From Beta vulgaris subsp. vulgaris (Eukaryota; Streptophyta; Magnoliopsida; Caryophyllales; Amaranthaceae): 64,000 bases of DNA. Where the stretch lies: contig NC_079202.1 in NCBI RefSeq assembly GCF_026745355.1, positions 54,354,709-54,418,708 of the forward strand, given 5' to 3'. Shown here in pieces: positions 36,241 to 48,571 of this stretch. Within the stretch, counting starts at the first letter, position 1. The number at the start of each line of letters is the position of its first letter. Under the pieces are notes generated by a model. It did not search any database, was not told the DNA's origin, and was given only the letters and a program-made list of their open reading frames with translations. Made by a program: the position numbers and the translations under genes.

Positions 36241-37151
36241 AGATACTCTTGGCTTAGGTCGAATTCAGGTACCTTTTCTCCACTTTCCTATGGTGGTTGG
36301 AAAATGCTGTAGTATGTCATAGTACTTTGCCTCTGTGCATAAAGTTAAATCTTGTCGATAAAAAACAAGGATCGAAATTATATCCTTTTGTCATTTATAT
36401 ATTCTTTTTCTTCTTAAAAAAAAAACTTTGTTGCTCCCCTTGCTACTTATTCACCCCTCCAGCTTCTCTAGTTTTTGTGGGGGCTGAGGCGGATGGAGCT
36501 TGCAAAGTGTAGAGATTACTGTATTGGAATCATACTTGTGTATAAATTGGATTTGTTATGAAGGGTTCATGAACATGCTTTTGCATTATACAACAGAACA
36601 TCTGAATGGTTCCCTTGGGTGTTATTGCAATGCTTGTGTACTTGTGTATACTAGGCTGAAGCTATGGAATCTTTCCCCAATCATACAAGTTCTTAGATCA
36701 CATCATTATCGTAGTTTTTCCGAATGATTTGACGCCCTAAAAATAATATGGTTCCGTAAGTATAGACCTGGATATCGGGTTATGAACACTAACGTCGGAG
36801 TAGTAGCTAAGAAGGTTATAGTAATTATAAAGTTAGGATCGTCAAAACACTAAAAATCATTAAATGAACGCTATCATACACTCCCTCGCCAATATAGTTA
36901 CATTCTTTTGATGGTAATGAGAAATCGGTAATGTATGCTCGTAGCGTTCAAGGGAAATATATAGAGATTTTGACAATTTTCTGCAGCCACTTTTAGCTTT
37001 AGTACTGGTGCAAATGTTTTCTGTTTGAGCTTTAATAAAAAAATATCAGCAAGGTTTAATCAATTGGTTGAAGGTGTAGAGAGAGTATAAGCTGTATCTT
37101 CGATTTTGTTGTAACTTTGAAGGAGGACGTACTGGGCTTCTTTGCCATTAC
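36241..37151. other. 3' flank of the RNF25-like gene, no other gene
   Basis: Probable 3' UTR with GT-rich and T-rich stretches, then intergenic DNA. Short frames here are unrecognised. Confidence 0.55.
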
Positions 37152-37703
37152 ATGTTTCTTTTTGTTACTCAACATCATATCCGTTTGTGTGGCACGTCTG
37201 GGTTCTATGAGAAGCCATTAAAACTATGGATCACCTCCAATCTCCAGCACGATGATAATGATGGCTACATGATATGGGTGACCCTTTTTTGTGTGGCAGT
37301 GTGGTGGATTTGGAAGTGGAGAAATAGTATTGTTTTTGGGCGAAGTCAGGAGGTGCCACAAGATATTGGGGGCTTCATACATGTGCACTACAATGAAGCT
37401 CGTCGGGCCATTGACAGGAAATTATCACTATGCATGAAGCCTAGACCGTCTCGAGGAAGAGAGGAAGTGGGTGTTACCTGGAAACACCCTCCAATGGACT
37501 GGTATGTCCTCAACTCTGATGGGGCAGCGAAGGGAGCTCCTGGGCCCGCTGGAGGTGGTGCCATTATTCGAGATCACTGCGGGGGTTTAATTTCAGCATT
37601 ATCTATGAACTTTGGGCATTGTAATTCCTTCAAAGTGGAAGTTATGGCCCTATTGAAGGGTTTAGAACTAGCCAGTGATCTTCAAATTCGTAAGTTGGTA
37701 TAA
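37152..37703 (+). pseudogene. LINE-derived RNase H (RVT_3) fragment
   Basis: A 183-codon open stretch. The N-terminal half resembles the segment before RNase H in plant LINE ORF2 (TLFCVAVWWIWKWRNSIVFG), and the C-terminal half is an RNase H-like domain with NSDGAAKGAPGPAGGGAIIR and SFKVEVMALLKGLELA. It stops after RKLV, before the domain would be complete, and lacks reverse transcriptase upstream. Most likely a truncated non-LTR retrotransposon remnant. Confidence 0.75.
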
Positions 37704-38118
37704 CTGTTACACGACTTACACCATATAACAACCAGAAAAAAACACCAATTCTTTTGTTAAAAAAAAACTCGGATGACAAAATAAAGAATACATAACATCG
37801 GATGCATTTCATTATTTGTATAGTCATCTCATTTTTGTTGGCCTATGTCATTATGTACGTGTGAGGTTTTGTTATATAATAAGTTATGGGGTAATATGTT
37901 ACTTTATTGTTCTACTAGAGGTGTAAAATGTTGTTGACGCAAAAATGCAGAGTTTGTTTGGCAAAAAGAAAAACAGTTTAGCTTTGACTTCATGAGCTTA
38001 AGCGATGCAACCTGTATACATAACTGTAATCAACTTACTATGTAAATAACGAAAATTTTATCTTTCCCCTTGAAAAGTTAGGTTGTACTATTTCATAAAT
38101 ATTTAATATTAATTATAG

Positions 38119-38302
38119 GAGTTATGCTATATGCACCCCTTAAGGTTGCATATAAGACATAAATACACTACTTAAAATGGAAATAAGTTGTGAATTTATG
38201 AATTTTTTTTGCATCAATCGATGTAATAAATGATCAAGATGCAACTTATTTCAATTTTTAGCTTCTTATATACAGTGTTTAGTGTTGCATATAGTTTTTC
38301 CC
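38119..38302 (+). mobile_element. MULE-type MITE with 9-bp TSD, copy 1
   Basis: 184 bp. Left GAGTTATGCTATATGCA and right GCATATAGTTTTTCCC are inverted matches. TAATTATAG is duplicated exactly (38110-38118 and 38303-38311). Same family and orientation as 43233-43417. Confidence 0.8.
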
Positions 38303-39761
38303 TAATTATAGATACTATGTAGCTTTTAATTAATAAAATTTATCTTTCTTCTTTTTGAAAAAACTTATTATGCAAACCAAGTTTTTACTTTTTAGTCCTT
38401 CTAGCCCCTCCAAAGTAACCAAGTATGACATCCAAAGAATTTATTCACCTGACTCTCCATCTGATGTCTCATACAAGGAAGGTTTTTCTATAACAATTAA
38501 TTGTTTCAAAACATCCATAACCTATAACACGGGCTTGGCTACATCCACCCACTGGGTCACTTACCCAGGTGATGTGGCAAGGGAGGTGTCAATTGCATGG
38601 CTGCTGAGGTGGCTTAATTAACTTTGTATTTATTAGCATAATCATTAATCAGTAATGTAACTACCAATCTATGATAATGGTGTAGCATTTAATGTAGTTG
38701 CATGGAAGCTTTAAAAATAGCTGTTTAAAAGACAAAAAAACAGCATATTGAAGAACATTGAAAATATAATTTACAACAACGTTATTTATGTGAAACTCTT
38801 TGCATTCACTGACATTTTTTTTCCATTCACTGACCTTAAGCTTGCTACTTTGGAGTAACAATGTACAACCTAAACTCAAGTTGAAAGTTTGCACTTTAGC
38901 TAAAAAAACTTTCTGTACATTATATTTTCAAGAGAACTTAAACACACAAGTAATTAGGCAAGAAAATACATTTGTACTCAAAGCATCGGTTTCTCATAAT
39001 CTCTTTAGCACGTGTTGCTCCTCTTTGTGGAATATAATCAATTCATTGCAGAGAAAAAGGAAATTGTAGTTGGAGTTGGAATTCAACCTGTGGGTAAAAA
39101 ATCATCAACACCATGAGTAAGGTAACACATGAATTCTAATTCTTTGTTGTTTATTTTCTCAAGCTTTACGATTGTTATGTTAATGTATACTCATATTGCA
39201 TTATAAGATTATAATCTACAACTAAAAGTTAATGATAAAAGTTAAATTCTATCCTTTATAAAATAATGATTAAAGTTAAATTATATCACATATATAATAG
39301 TGATAGAAGTCAAATTCTATCCTTTACTCAATTGAACAACATATTAGTCTCATGTTATTTCCATTCAAGGTATGACTAAATTCAAGTCTATGAGGTGCTT
39401 GATTATAACATCAGCCTATGACTAAATTCAGATATAGTATTTAGTCTTTTGTTTTTTTCATTCAACATATTAGTCACTTGAACAAGCATAATGATTATTA
39501 TATTAGTGTATATAGACATTGCACTATAAGGTTACCATCTACAAGTAAAAAGATAATGATAAAGTTAAATTTTATTACATTGAGCAGTATTCCTCTAATA
39601 TTATAAATTTATAATGCTCTGTATCTATGGTTTTACTACTAGCAATATCTTATTTCAAATATCTTATATCTCTAGAAAGTTTTACTACTAAATATCTATT
39701 ATTAAAATTTGATGTGGTATAATGAGCAAAGGATTAACACAATCCTAAAGCAGAACAAACG
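38303..39761. other. Upstream region of the FRS gene
   Basis: AT-rich. Two imperfect direct repeats of about 65 bases (39196-39260 and 39515-39575) share AAAGTTAAATTYTAT and ATAATGATAAA-type segments. An 88-codon frame at 38355-38621 has no recognisable domain and is not called. Confidence 0.5.
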
Positions 39762-42700
39762 ATGATTGATTTAAATATTGAGTACCATGCTGATGGCGAC
39801 ATTACTGGAAGTTCGGATACAAACAATAATAGCAATTCAGATTCAGATTCTAGTACACAACAGATTGAAGAAGTTGATAACAATGTAGAAGGCAATAATG
39901 ATGCAACTGAAAGAGAAAATGATGATGTGCAGCAACCAATGACACAACCAGTTGTTTCTCCGAGAATGGGGATGACATTTACATCTTATAGTGAGGTAAT
40001 TGATTTTTATCATAATTTTGGACGGCAAAGTGGATTTCAAATGAAAATTAGAAGTCGAGAAAGTGTTGATAACAGTGCAACAAGGCTAAGGCTAGCATGT
40101 ACTAAAGAAGGAAAGTTTGTTTCGAAAGGTAAGGATCCAACAAAGTCTTCACGCTCTCAAGTCACTGGATGTAAAGCTAAAGTAACTGCCACACTTGACA
40201 AGAAAAGTGGGGAATGGAAACTTACCACTGTGGTTTTGGAGCATAACCACACCTTAGACCCCTCAAGTTCAAAACTCATGTCTAATTATAGATTCATTAG
40301 TGAACATAACAAGGAGTTGATAATGAATAATGAAAAGGCAGGGATACCAATTGGTCGAAACTTTGCAACATTTGCAGTAAGATATGGAGGATATGGTGAG
40401 GTTCCATTCTCCGAAAAAGATTGCAGAAATTTAGTGACAAAACATAGGCGTTTGTGTCTTCAAGAAGGGGATTTTGCAGCTATGGAGAAACATTTCATGG
40501 AGATGTCTATAAAAGACCCAAACTTCATTTATATGTATGACACAAGTGATGATGGTTCACTTAAAAATGTTTTTTGGGCTGACGGAAGATGTAGAGAAGC
40601 ATTTCGGGATTTTGGGGATGTAATTTCATTTGATACCACATACTTGAAAAATAGGTATCGAATGCCTTTTTGCCCTTTCATTGGAGTGAATCACCATGGC
40701 CAATCAATTTTGCTAGGATGTGCTCTAATTTCAGGGGAGGATACAAGTAATTATGTGTGGTTGTTCAAGACGTGGCTAGCATGTATGTTAGGAAAGACTC
40801 CAAAATGTATTCTTACGGATCAATGCATGGCCATAGGTAAAACATCTTCTCCTTTATACACATTATATTATATCCCTTGCTGCTAACTATAAAATTTTGT
40901 GAGTTTTATCTTTTCTCTGCTAGCAATATAGATTAGTATTTATATCTTTAGAATTTAGTTTATTACCATGCAAAGATAAGTCTATTTGAGTTTTTTTTTT
41001 ATATAGGAAATGCAATCAAGGAGGTCTTTCCCGACACAAAACATCGGTGGTGCATTTGGCATATTATGAAAAATGCGAAGAAGCACTTAAATTTCAATCC
41101 TGAGAGTGATAGAATTAGAAAGAAAATGCGACATGCTCTACATGATTCACTAAGCGTTGCAGAATTTGAGAGAAAATGGGAAGACATTGGTGAAAAGTAC
41201 GGGTTGAAGGATAACAATTGGTTTAATGAGATGTTTAACTTAAGGAATAGATGGGTTCCGATATATTTCAAGGATCACTTTTGGGCTGGAATGTCTAGCA
41301 CACAACGTAGTGAGAGTATGAACAATTTTTTTAAAGCTTTTGTGCACCTCAACACCACTTTAAAAGAATTTGTCCAACAATATACTCTTGCTTTGGGTAA
41401 ACGAGCAAATGATGATGATAATGAAACATTTCGGTCAAATAACAAGCCTACTTTATGCCTCACTGAGTATGTGAGTGAGAGTGTATTTCAAAGACTATAT
41501 ACTTCAAAGAAGTTTGAGGAATTTCAAGAACAAGTGCGAATGGTAACTTATACTAGTGCTAAAAAGATTGAAGATGATGGCAGATTAGTAGTGTACAATG
41601 TGGTGACTAAAAGGGCAAAATGGCCGCATCAACGACAATATAAAGTGGCCTTGGATCGAAACTCCTATGATGTCAAGTGTGAGTGTAAAAATATGGAATT
41701 CCGAGGCATAATGTGTAGTCACGTGGTCAGGGTTTATCATGAGGAAGATGTTACTTGTGTTCCCGAGAAATACATCTTGTCTCGATGGAGGAAGGATATA
41801 ATTAGGGACTACACCAAAATCACGGTGCCATATTATACAGTAGACAATAACCCAAAAGCGAAGAGGTACCTTGATTTGCATAAAGAATTTGAGGAGATTT
41901 CTTCTATAGCAACTATGGACGATAAGCTGTATATAATGTTTCTGGAAAGTTTACGAGCTGCAAAAGAACAAGTAAAGGCATCAGCAAAACAATGTGAAGG
42001 ACCAAATACTGTTACCACGATTGGAAAGGTGTATGGAAGACACCCACCTCAATCCGAAACTGACGTTCAAAGAAATGATGCAAATAACAATGAGTTACAC
42101 CAAGAAAAGGTGAAAGACCCAAAAGACCGTAGACAAAGAGGGAAAGAACCAACACATAGGAAAGGTTACAGATATGAGCAGCAACCAAGAAAGAATAATC
42201 CACAGTATGAGACAGGTGAAACTAGTTATGTTCGAGGGCAGGTAATAATATTAAATTGCATTTTAAATATTCTTTTTGGTATTTTTCATATAAATATATT
42301 TGCGACAAAAAAAAAAGAATTTCATGGTTCTTGTTTTTTTTTATCCAGGAGCACATTCAAGTAAGAGGGGCAATGCATAATCCAACTTCTTTAAGTTACT
42401 CTGTCAGACCATCTAATGCACAGGTAAACCATATTCATATTGAGTAAAGCTAGCTTAAATAAGAGTATTTAACATGGTTTCAAATGTATCCTATATAGAT
42501 TCATGGATATCATTCACCTGGACATCATATGGGTTACACTTATCCATTTCAAGTGACAGCAGTAAGTTAAACTTGACTTGATTATTTGTCAATACAAATT
42601 TATAGATTTAGCAAAAATTTGACTTCATTGCAAATGTTCTTCCTTTTAGGTTAGACCCCCCTCAAGTGCATATGGAAATCCAATGACATCTTATCACCCA

Positions 42701-42892
42701 TCTTATCCTCCTTTTCAAGTGACACAAAAACGATCAAGTAAGACATATTTTTAGCGAAGACATATTTTAGTGAATAATACTATGTACTCATATACTAATA
42801 TCTGTATAACTAAATTCAAATTTAACCATATATATGTAGGCTCAAATTTGGACCCAAGAGTGGGAGGCGACAAAAGGTTCAAAGCGCTGTAA
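39762..42892 (+). CDS. FAR1-RELATED SEQUENCE (FRS/FAR1-FHY3 family) protein, complete
   Basis: Predicted MULE-transposase-derived transcription factor of the FAR1/FHY3 family, nuclear. Six exons: 39762-40836, 41007-42241, 42349-42423, 42499-42561, 42650-42737 and 42840-42892, giving 862 aa in phase with GT-AG introns. Order: acidic, Asn/Ser-rich N-terminus (1-65); FAR1 DNA-binding region about 70-165 (VIDFYHNFGRQSGFQMKIRS, GCKAKVTATL, VVLEHNHTLDP); MULE transposase region with D291 (SFDTTYL), D353 (ILTDQ) and E461 (QRSESMNNFF); SWIM zinc finger C583-x-C585-x9-C595-x-H597; basic and Pro/Tyr-rich tail. The D-D-E residues of a MULE transposase are all present, so ancestral catalytic residues persist. 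No TIRs bound it closely and it has introns, favouring a host gene over a mobile copy. The specific subfamily member is not assigned. Confidence 0.88.
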
Positions 42893-43232
42893 TGCAAGAC
42901 AAAGGATACACCTTATCACTATTGTTGCGAATTTGTTAATTATTGATATCTAAGTTAATGCTGTAATCTTTTGCTAAAGACCCCTATTTTGCACTTTTGT
43001 CTAATTAGTCAGTGTAGATTATTGAAATTCCTAAGTTATTTCTCTATTTTGGTTGCTTTCTAACTTAGTTTATTTTTATGGATCATTTCATTTTATGAAT
43101 AGAGGTGTTATCCACAAAGTCCAACAATCAGGAAAAGATAATTATTTAAGATGGACTTCAACTCTCATGGGAAGAGAAATAAGCCAAATGTTATTCTTCA
43201 TTGCATTACAAGTCCAAGTTATATAAATATAA

Positions 43233-43417
43233 GGGTAATGTTATATGTAGCCCTAAGGGCTACATATAAGCATTAAATACATGTCTTTAAATGGAAAAAA
43301 TTTATGAATTCATGACAAAATTTCACATCATTTGAGGTAATAAATGCTTGAATCAAATTTTTATTTCTATTTTAAGCTTCTTATACATAGCTTTAAGGGC
43401 TATGAATATCATTTTCC
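43233..43417 (+). mobile_element. MULE-type MITE with 9-bp TSD, copy 2
   Basis: 185 bp. Ends GGGTAATGTTATATGTAGCC and AGGGCTATGAATATCATTTT then CC are inverted matches. TAAATATAA is duplicated exactly (43224-43232 and 43418-43426). Confidence 0.8.
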
Positions 43418-43562
43418 TAAATATAATTATAAATGAAAAAAAGAAAATTAGTGTACTGGTTTATTTATGAGGTTGGTAAAGGGGTTGTCTACTTGTCTGC
43501 AATGAAAAAGCAATAAATTGAGTTGTGGCTAAGACGAAACTAAATTATTGACGTCAAGTCCT

Positions 43563-44070
43563 ATTCTCTTCAACATAAAATAATTGAAATGAATTGAACT
43601 GATTGCAACTGAATTGAACTCATTGTAACTGAACTGAAATGAATTACATTATACTCCCTCCGTCCCAAAATATAGTTCCCATTTTCCTTTTCTCACGGTA
43701 ATTTATGCAAGTAGAATATAAGAGAGATAGTAAAGATTTTTTGTTTGTTTAAATAAATATTGTATGGGAAAAGATGATTTTAGGAGAGAGAGTGGAGAAT
43801 AATTGGTGAAAGGGCATTAATTGTAACATTTTGGTTGAATAAACAAAGGAAAAAACAAAATTCAAGAAGCAAATAAATGATGGGACACGGTTTTTCTAGA
43901 CAAATTACGAAAAAATGTGGAACTAAATATGGAAATGGGAACTATATTTTGGGACACTCAAAATGGAAATGGGAACTATATTTTGGGACGGAGGGAGTAA
44001 TTAATAGAAATGATAATTAGAGCTGAACTGAACTAATTTCAACTGAGTTGAACTGAATCGAACTCCCTAA
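43563..44070 (+). mobile_element. Tourist-like MITE of the CTGAACTGAA family, copy 3, interrupted
   Basis: Starts with TATTCTCTTCAACATAAAA, continues with AATTGAACTGATTGCAACTG, is interrupted by the Stowaway at 43654-43997, and resumes with GAGCTGAACTGAACTAATTT. Confidence 0.6.
43654..43997. mobile_element. Stowaway MITE nested in the Tourist-like copy
   Basis: CTCCCTCCGTCCCAAAATAT at the left, ATATTTTGGGACGGAGGGAG at the right, with TA at 43652-43653 and 43998-43999. The right terminal motif GGAAATGGGAACTATATTTT occurs twice in tandem, showing a terminal duplication. Confidence 0.88.
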
Positions 44071-45485
44071 GAAAGTGTTTCATTAAGAGGAGAGTGTTTT
44101 TTTTAAATAAATTTTTTTTTCCTGGTTTATAAAGGGCGAGGAACCGTTTTACCAATAGTGGAAGATACCAATTCCTATATTTTAAAAGATCTTTCTGCTT
44201 TTGTTTTACACGGTTTCAATGCATGCATTATTTTGACCATTAATATTCTTTATTGTATAATAGTATAGATTATGAAATTTGAAATTATAAAAGTATACAT
44301 GCATGAATCCAACAAAATCTCCCATGACAATACATGTTATGTATATATATACTTCATGCTTTTCTTGATAAATGCATCATATTAACGTTTTATACTATTT
44401 GGATATCAATTTTGATAATCTTTAATTACTAATTTATAAATGTAAATGCCATAATTCAATTTGTTGATATGTTAATCTCAATGTATATTTAAAATAATTT
44501 TTTAATAATTGTAATAATGTATGGTTGAAGATATTGATTGTCAAAAATGTGCATTGACAAATTTGTCCAGTCATATGATACGTCTATTAATAAACAAGGA
44601 AGTATTGATTACCACATACAATCCAAAATTTGAAATTCTCACCACTTGAATAGTAAATGAGGAAATCTTTAAAAAAACAAAGGAAGTACTATATTCGTTT
44701 CTTAAAGATCTTCCCTGTTACTGTTAATACAGATACCAATGAGAATCAAATTGTGTGGGGGGCGGTGTGGGGTGGGTAAAGTGGGAGAGAGAAATGGGTT
44801 AAGATAAATAAACAAATAAAAAGAGGTTAAAGTAGGAGAGAGAAAAGAAGTAAAATTGAATTAATAATGTAATGGTGGATCATATGATAGGGACATGAGA
44901 GGGTAAAAAGGAAAAAAAAAAAAATCCAAATAAGGAATAAAGTAAAAGAGTGAAGATCTTTTGGAAACACACTTAAATGGAAAGAGGAAAGATCTTTAGG
45001 AAACCGAGGGGTATCTCTTAAGAATGAATACCATTTTTCTTTTCAAAGAAAGAAATGCCTTATTTATCTCCCTTTCTTGTACCTTCATCTTTCATTATTT
45101 ATCTCATCTCATCTCATCCATTATTCTCTCATTTTTTCTTTAATCTCTAATTTTTTTAAGGAAGCAAACAATAATAAAAAAAATCTGATCTACATTTGTA
45201 TTTTCTTGAGAAAATGTTTTCTCTTACCAAATAATTTGTCATTAAAATTCTTCACGCCCAACCAACCGCAAAAGCCTCAATTACTTTCCATTTAGACCAA
45301 AGTCTTCATTGAAAGATTGAAAAAAGTTGCCCAATCATTGGAATTTGGAGTGAGAGCTTTAGCTACATATGGGAATGTATTAGTGTGATTCACACTAAAT
45401 TTGATAACAATCATAACATCCAATGACAGGGTTTTAGTCCGCGCACGTTGCCGTCCAAAAAATTACTTCCATATATATTCAAGGG
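44071..45485. other. AT-rich intergenic DNA, no gene seen
   Basis: Mostly AT-rich sequence with poly-A/T tracts. Short frames such as 45077-45295 are low-complexity and not called. Confidence 0.55.
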
Positions 45486-46266
45486 GGTTGCTAAATGCAA
45501 CTTTCATTTACCATGTACAACCCATCTGAATTCCAAAATTACCCTTATTCACTCACAACTCATTTCTCCCTCTTCCTCTCCTCTCTCATCACCCTCTTCC
45601 TCTTCGAAGATTTCTGGTTCACGAAATTTCACAAATTCGTCCACCATTATACCCCAAATTCGTTTCCAAGCTCTTCAATCTTTTCGAAAATGTTGGAAAA
45701 TTGATAAATTACTAGATCTTATACACATTTCGGGTTCAATATCAAGCGAATAAGTTTTTTGAATTTCGTCCAACTTTATTTCAGAATTTCGAAGGGAATA
45801 CTGGTATTTCGTGCAAGGTGCACGAAACGGATCCAATTGTTTCGTGCAGATTGCATGAAACAGAATCATCTGTTTCGTGTAGTCCACACGAAATAGAATC
45901 AATTGTTTCGTGTAATCTACACGAAACGGAATCATCTGTTTCGTGTAGTCTACACGAAACAAACATTACGAAAAAAAAATTTACAACTTGAATCTGTGAA
46001 AAAAAATTCACAACCTGCATCATAATTACGAAAAAAAATTCACAACTTACATCAGATTGAAATTCGATTGGGTCAAAATTATGGTCCATTGAATATCAAA
46101 TTAAAATTTGCAGATCTTCGATGAAGTTTTTTATATCTAACAGTTAGAGAGGAGGAGAGAATATTTTTAGAGACAGAAAGGGTTTTTTTAAAAAGAATAT
46201 GATAATAAGGGTTTTTTGGGGTTTTTTTAAGGCTGCGTTAGTAAAGTGAGGCTGCGTTTAGCAACC
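45486..46266. mobile_element. TIR-bounded non-autonomous element with palindromic array
   Basis: Left GGTTGCTAAATGCAACTTTC and right end GCTGCGTTTAGCAACC are inverted matches, with weaker inverted homology further in. No coding domain; the frames at 45448-46089 reflect the repeats. No exact target duplication found, so class is open. Confidence 0.55.
45807..45960. repeat. 33-bp palindromic tandem array
   Basis: Units start at 45807, 45840, 45873, 45906 and 45939 (4.7 copies, exact 33-base period). Each holds an inverted repeat such as TTTCGTGTAGTCTACACGAA followed by a spacer. It can form a row of hairpins on either strand. The frame through it gives an 11-residue peptide repeat of unlikely significance. 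Confidence 0.92.
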
Positions 46267-46771
46267 ATGATATTGAATCTTCTTAAGGCACATCGCATAA
46301 ATCTCTCGTTAATGCAATTAAGAGAGTGTTTGTTATGAAAAACGTAAACGGAATGGAAAGGATTTGGATAAGGAGGGGAAATGGAAATAATAACTGTTAC
46401 CTTTAATTGTTGTTTGGTATCTTAGTGGAATGAAAACAATTGAGAGGATTATGATTGAGGAAGAAAACGTGATTTGTTTCTACTAGTTTGATAAGGGTAA
46501 CAAATGGGGGGATTATGTTTCCCCTTGGAAACGGTACTTGTTACTTAACACTCATACCAAACAATTAGAAATGGAAACACTTATTTGAATCCGTTTCCTA
46601 CATCAAAAATTTCCATACCAAACACCCTCTAAGACATAAACGAAAAAGAAAAACAATTCTCTAATTTCTTTCTTTAGCGGAAAACACATTTCTCTTCTTG
46701 AATGGTAAGTTTTTTTTTCCCATGACAACGATAATTACAGAGAAGCAAGAACACAATGTGTTGGACTATGA

Positions 46772-46984
46772 GGCATGTTCTCTTCGACATAAAACAACTG
46801 AATTGAATTGAATTGAACTGAACTGAATTGAACTAAATTGAACTGAATTGAATTTAACTGAACTCAATTGAATTAAGCTGAAATGAATAGTGATATGTGA
46901 GAGTAAAAGTATTGTCTAGAGCTAAACTGAACTGAACTGAATTGAACGGAACTCTACTGAAAATAAGCTAGGGAGAATAGGCCC
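46772..46984 (+). mobile_element. Tourist-like MITE of the CTGAACTGAA family, copy 4
   Basis: Starts GGCATGTTCTCTTCGACATA and ends AAAATAAGCTAGGGAGAATA. Interior GAATAGTGATATGTGAGAGT is shared with copy 2. It directly abuts the LTR of the next element. Confidence 0.65.
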
Positions 46985-47662
46985 TATGTATAGGTTTATG
47001 TTGTATGCTCTTATATTGGGCCTTTGTATCACATAGTTAGCTGACCTTTAGCCCTTGTATCTTGTATTTATTAGGGATGTATAAATAGCTTTGCACTGAA
47101 TATATCAATACACAAGAACGATTATCATATCATTGCCTCTCATATTTCCAGTGTCATAGCATGATATCGAACCACCGTTGCTGGTCGTCGTGTACTTTTC
47201 CGGCGACTTGTGCAAAAACCTTGGCACCACCCACGTGAGTAGCGAAGCATTTTAGAAAACATGGGCGAACAGAATAAGGAAGCTGTGGCTGGGAACGAAA
47301 CATGGACAGTGACTTCGTCTTCCCTTTTTACTTTGGATCCGACGACTAAACCAAAAACATGATCTCTCATATCACTTTTACCGGTGATAATTATATAGCG
47401 AGGGCACGCGCTATGACGATTTTCCTTCGTGCCCGCCGCAAATTTGGGTTCATTGAAGGTAAAATTCCCAAGCCAAACCGTTCATTCGAGGATTATATCA
47501 TGGATCTTATGAAGCATGGATACTAAGATTGCAGGGACTATTGCTTTGTATGAAAATGCTTAAGAATTTTGGACACATCTTGAGCTCCGATTCTGCGTGG
47601 CAAACAAGTCGCGCGTTTAACAACTTAAGGTAGCGATTTCGGGTTGCAAACAAACCGAAAGC

Positions 47663-47935
47663 ATGAAGATTGATGAGTATTACTCTAGACTTATGGGATT
47701 CTATGATGAATTATCCCGGTTGAAGCCCTTGCTCTCATGCGACTGCAAGAAGTGTAAGTGTGGACTCGCCCTTAAACTCTCGAAAGAACGTGATGAAGAA
47801 ATCTTTTATAAATTCCTCATTGGACTTGATGATACCAAGTATATGATGTGCGCACAAATCTCCTTTCCCAATAGCCCTTGGGAGACCTTAACAGGGCATA
47901 TCAAACCTTGCTTCAAGAGAAGCAGTCGCGTATGA
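47663..47935 (+). pseudogene. Copia gag fragment
   Basis: 90 codons with YYSRLMGFYDELSRLKPL, a cysteine cluster CDCKKCKCG and FLIGLDDTKYMMCAQISFPN, typical of copia gag. Frame lost on both sides. Confidence 0.8.
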
Positions 47936-48571
47936 CTTCTCGCAACAAACCGCATGATAATGTGCAAGCATTCCTTGTGCATACTGATTGAGGCAAAGGT
48001 CGGTTTGATCGTGTTGACAAAAGTAAACTTAGCTTGTGTGTTCTCATTGCTCCAAGCGAGGAGATGACATTAGCACTTGCTTTCAGGTTAATGGGAATCC
48101 TGCGTAGTATGAAGAATTAAGGGAAGGTCAACAACAGCGATGGTTCTCTCACCACTGCTGCCACTGGAACACCTGTTGTGACAAGTACATCATCAAGCGG
48201 TGCAGGGGGGCTTGCGCCAATGCTGTTGGTGCAGGTGTTTTGGGACGTCCGAAGGTTGGGGTACACCCCTTGCGAGTCTCTCTACGGAGCAAATGCAAGT
48301 GCTTCTCAATATGATTAATAATAAGCAAACTAGTAGTGATCGGATGACAGATATGGAATGGATTATTCATACGGGGGTAACCCACCATATAACATGCACT
48401 TTATCTTGCTTAGTGAAAGTTCACAGCATCGCATAATGTCCCGTTGGACTTCCTAATGGAGGTTTAGCTTTTGCCACCCAACAATGGGATATTTATCTCA
48501 CTATTCATCTTGTTTTGCGTGATGTTCTGTTTGTTCCTGCTTTTCAGTGCCACTGAATTTCCGTCTCTCAT

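Noticed and set aside
38355..38621. 88-codon frame upstream of the FRS gene
   Set aside because: No domain, no splice partner, unrecognised sequence; not distinguishable from chance.
45807..45960. CRISPR-like array
   Set aside because: Units are contiguous without unique spacers, in a plant genome; it is a palindromic minisatellite.
45675..45962. Repeat protein with 11-residue units (FRVDYTKQMIP-like)
   Set aside because: The period comes from a 33-bp palindromic DNA array inside a mobile element; both strands are open, as expected from the repeat itself.
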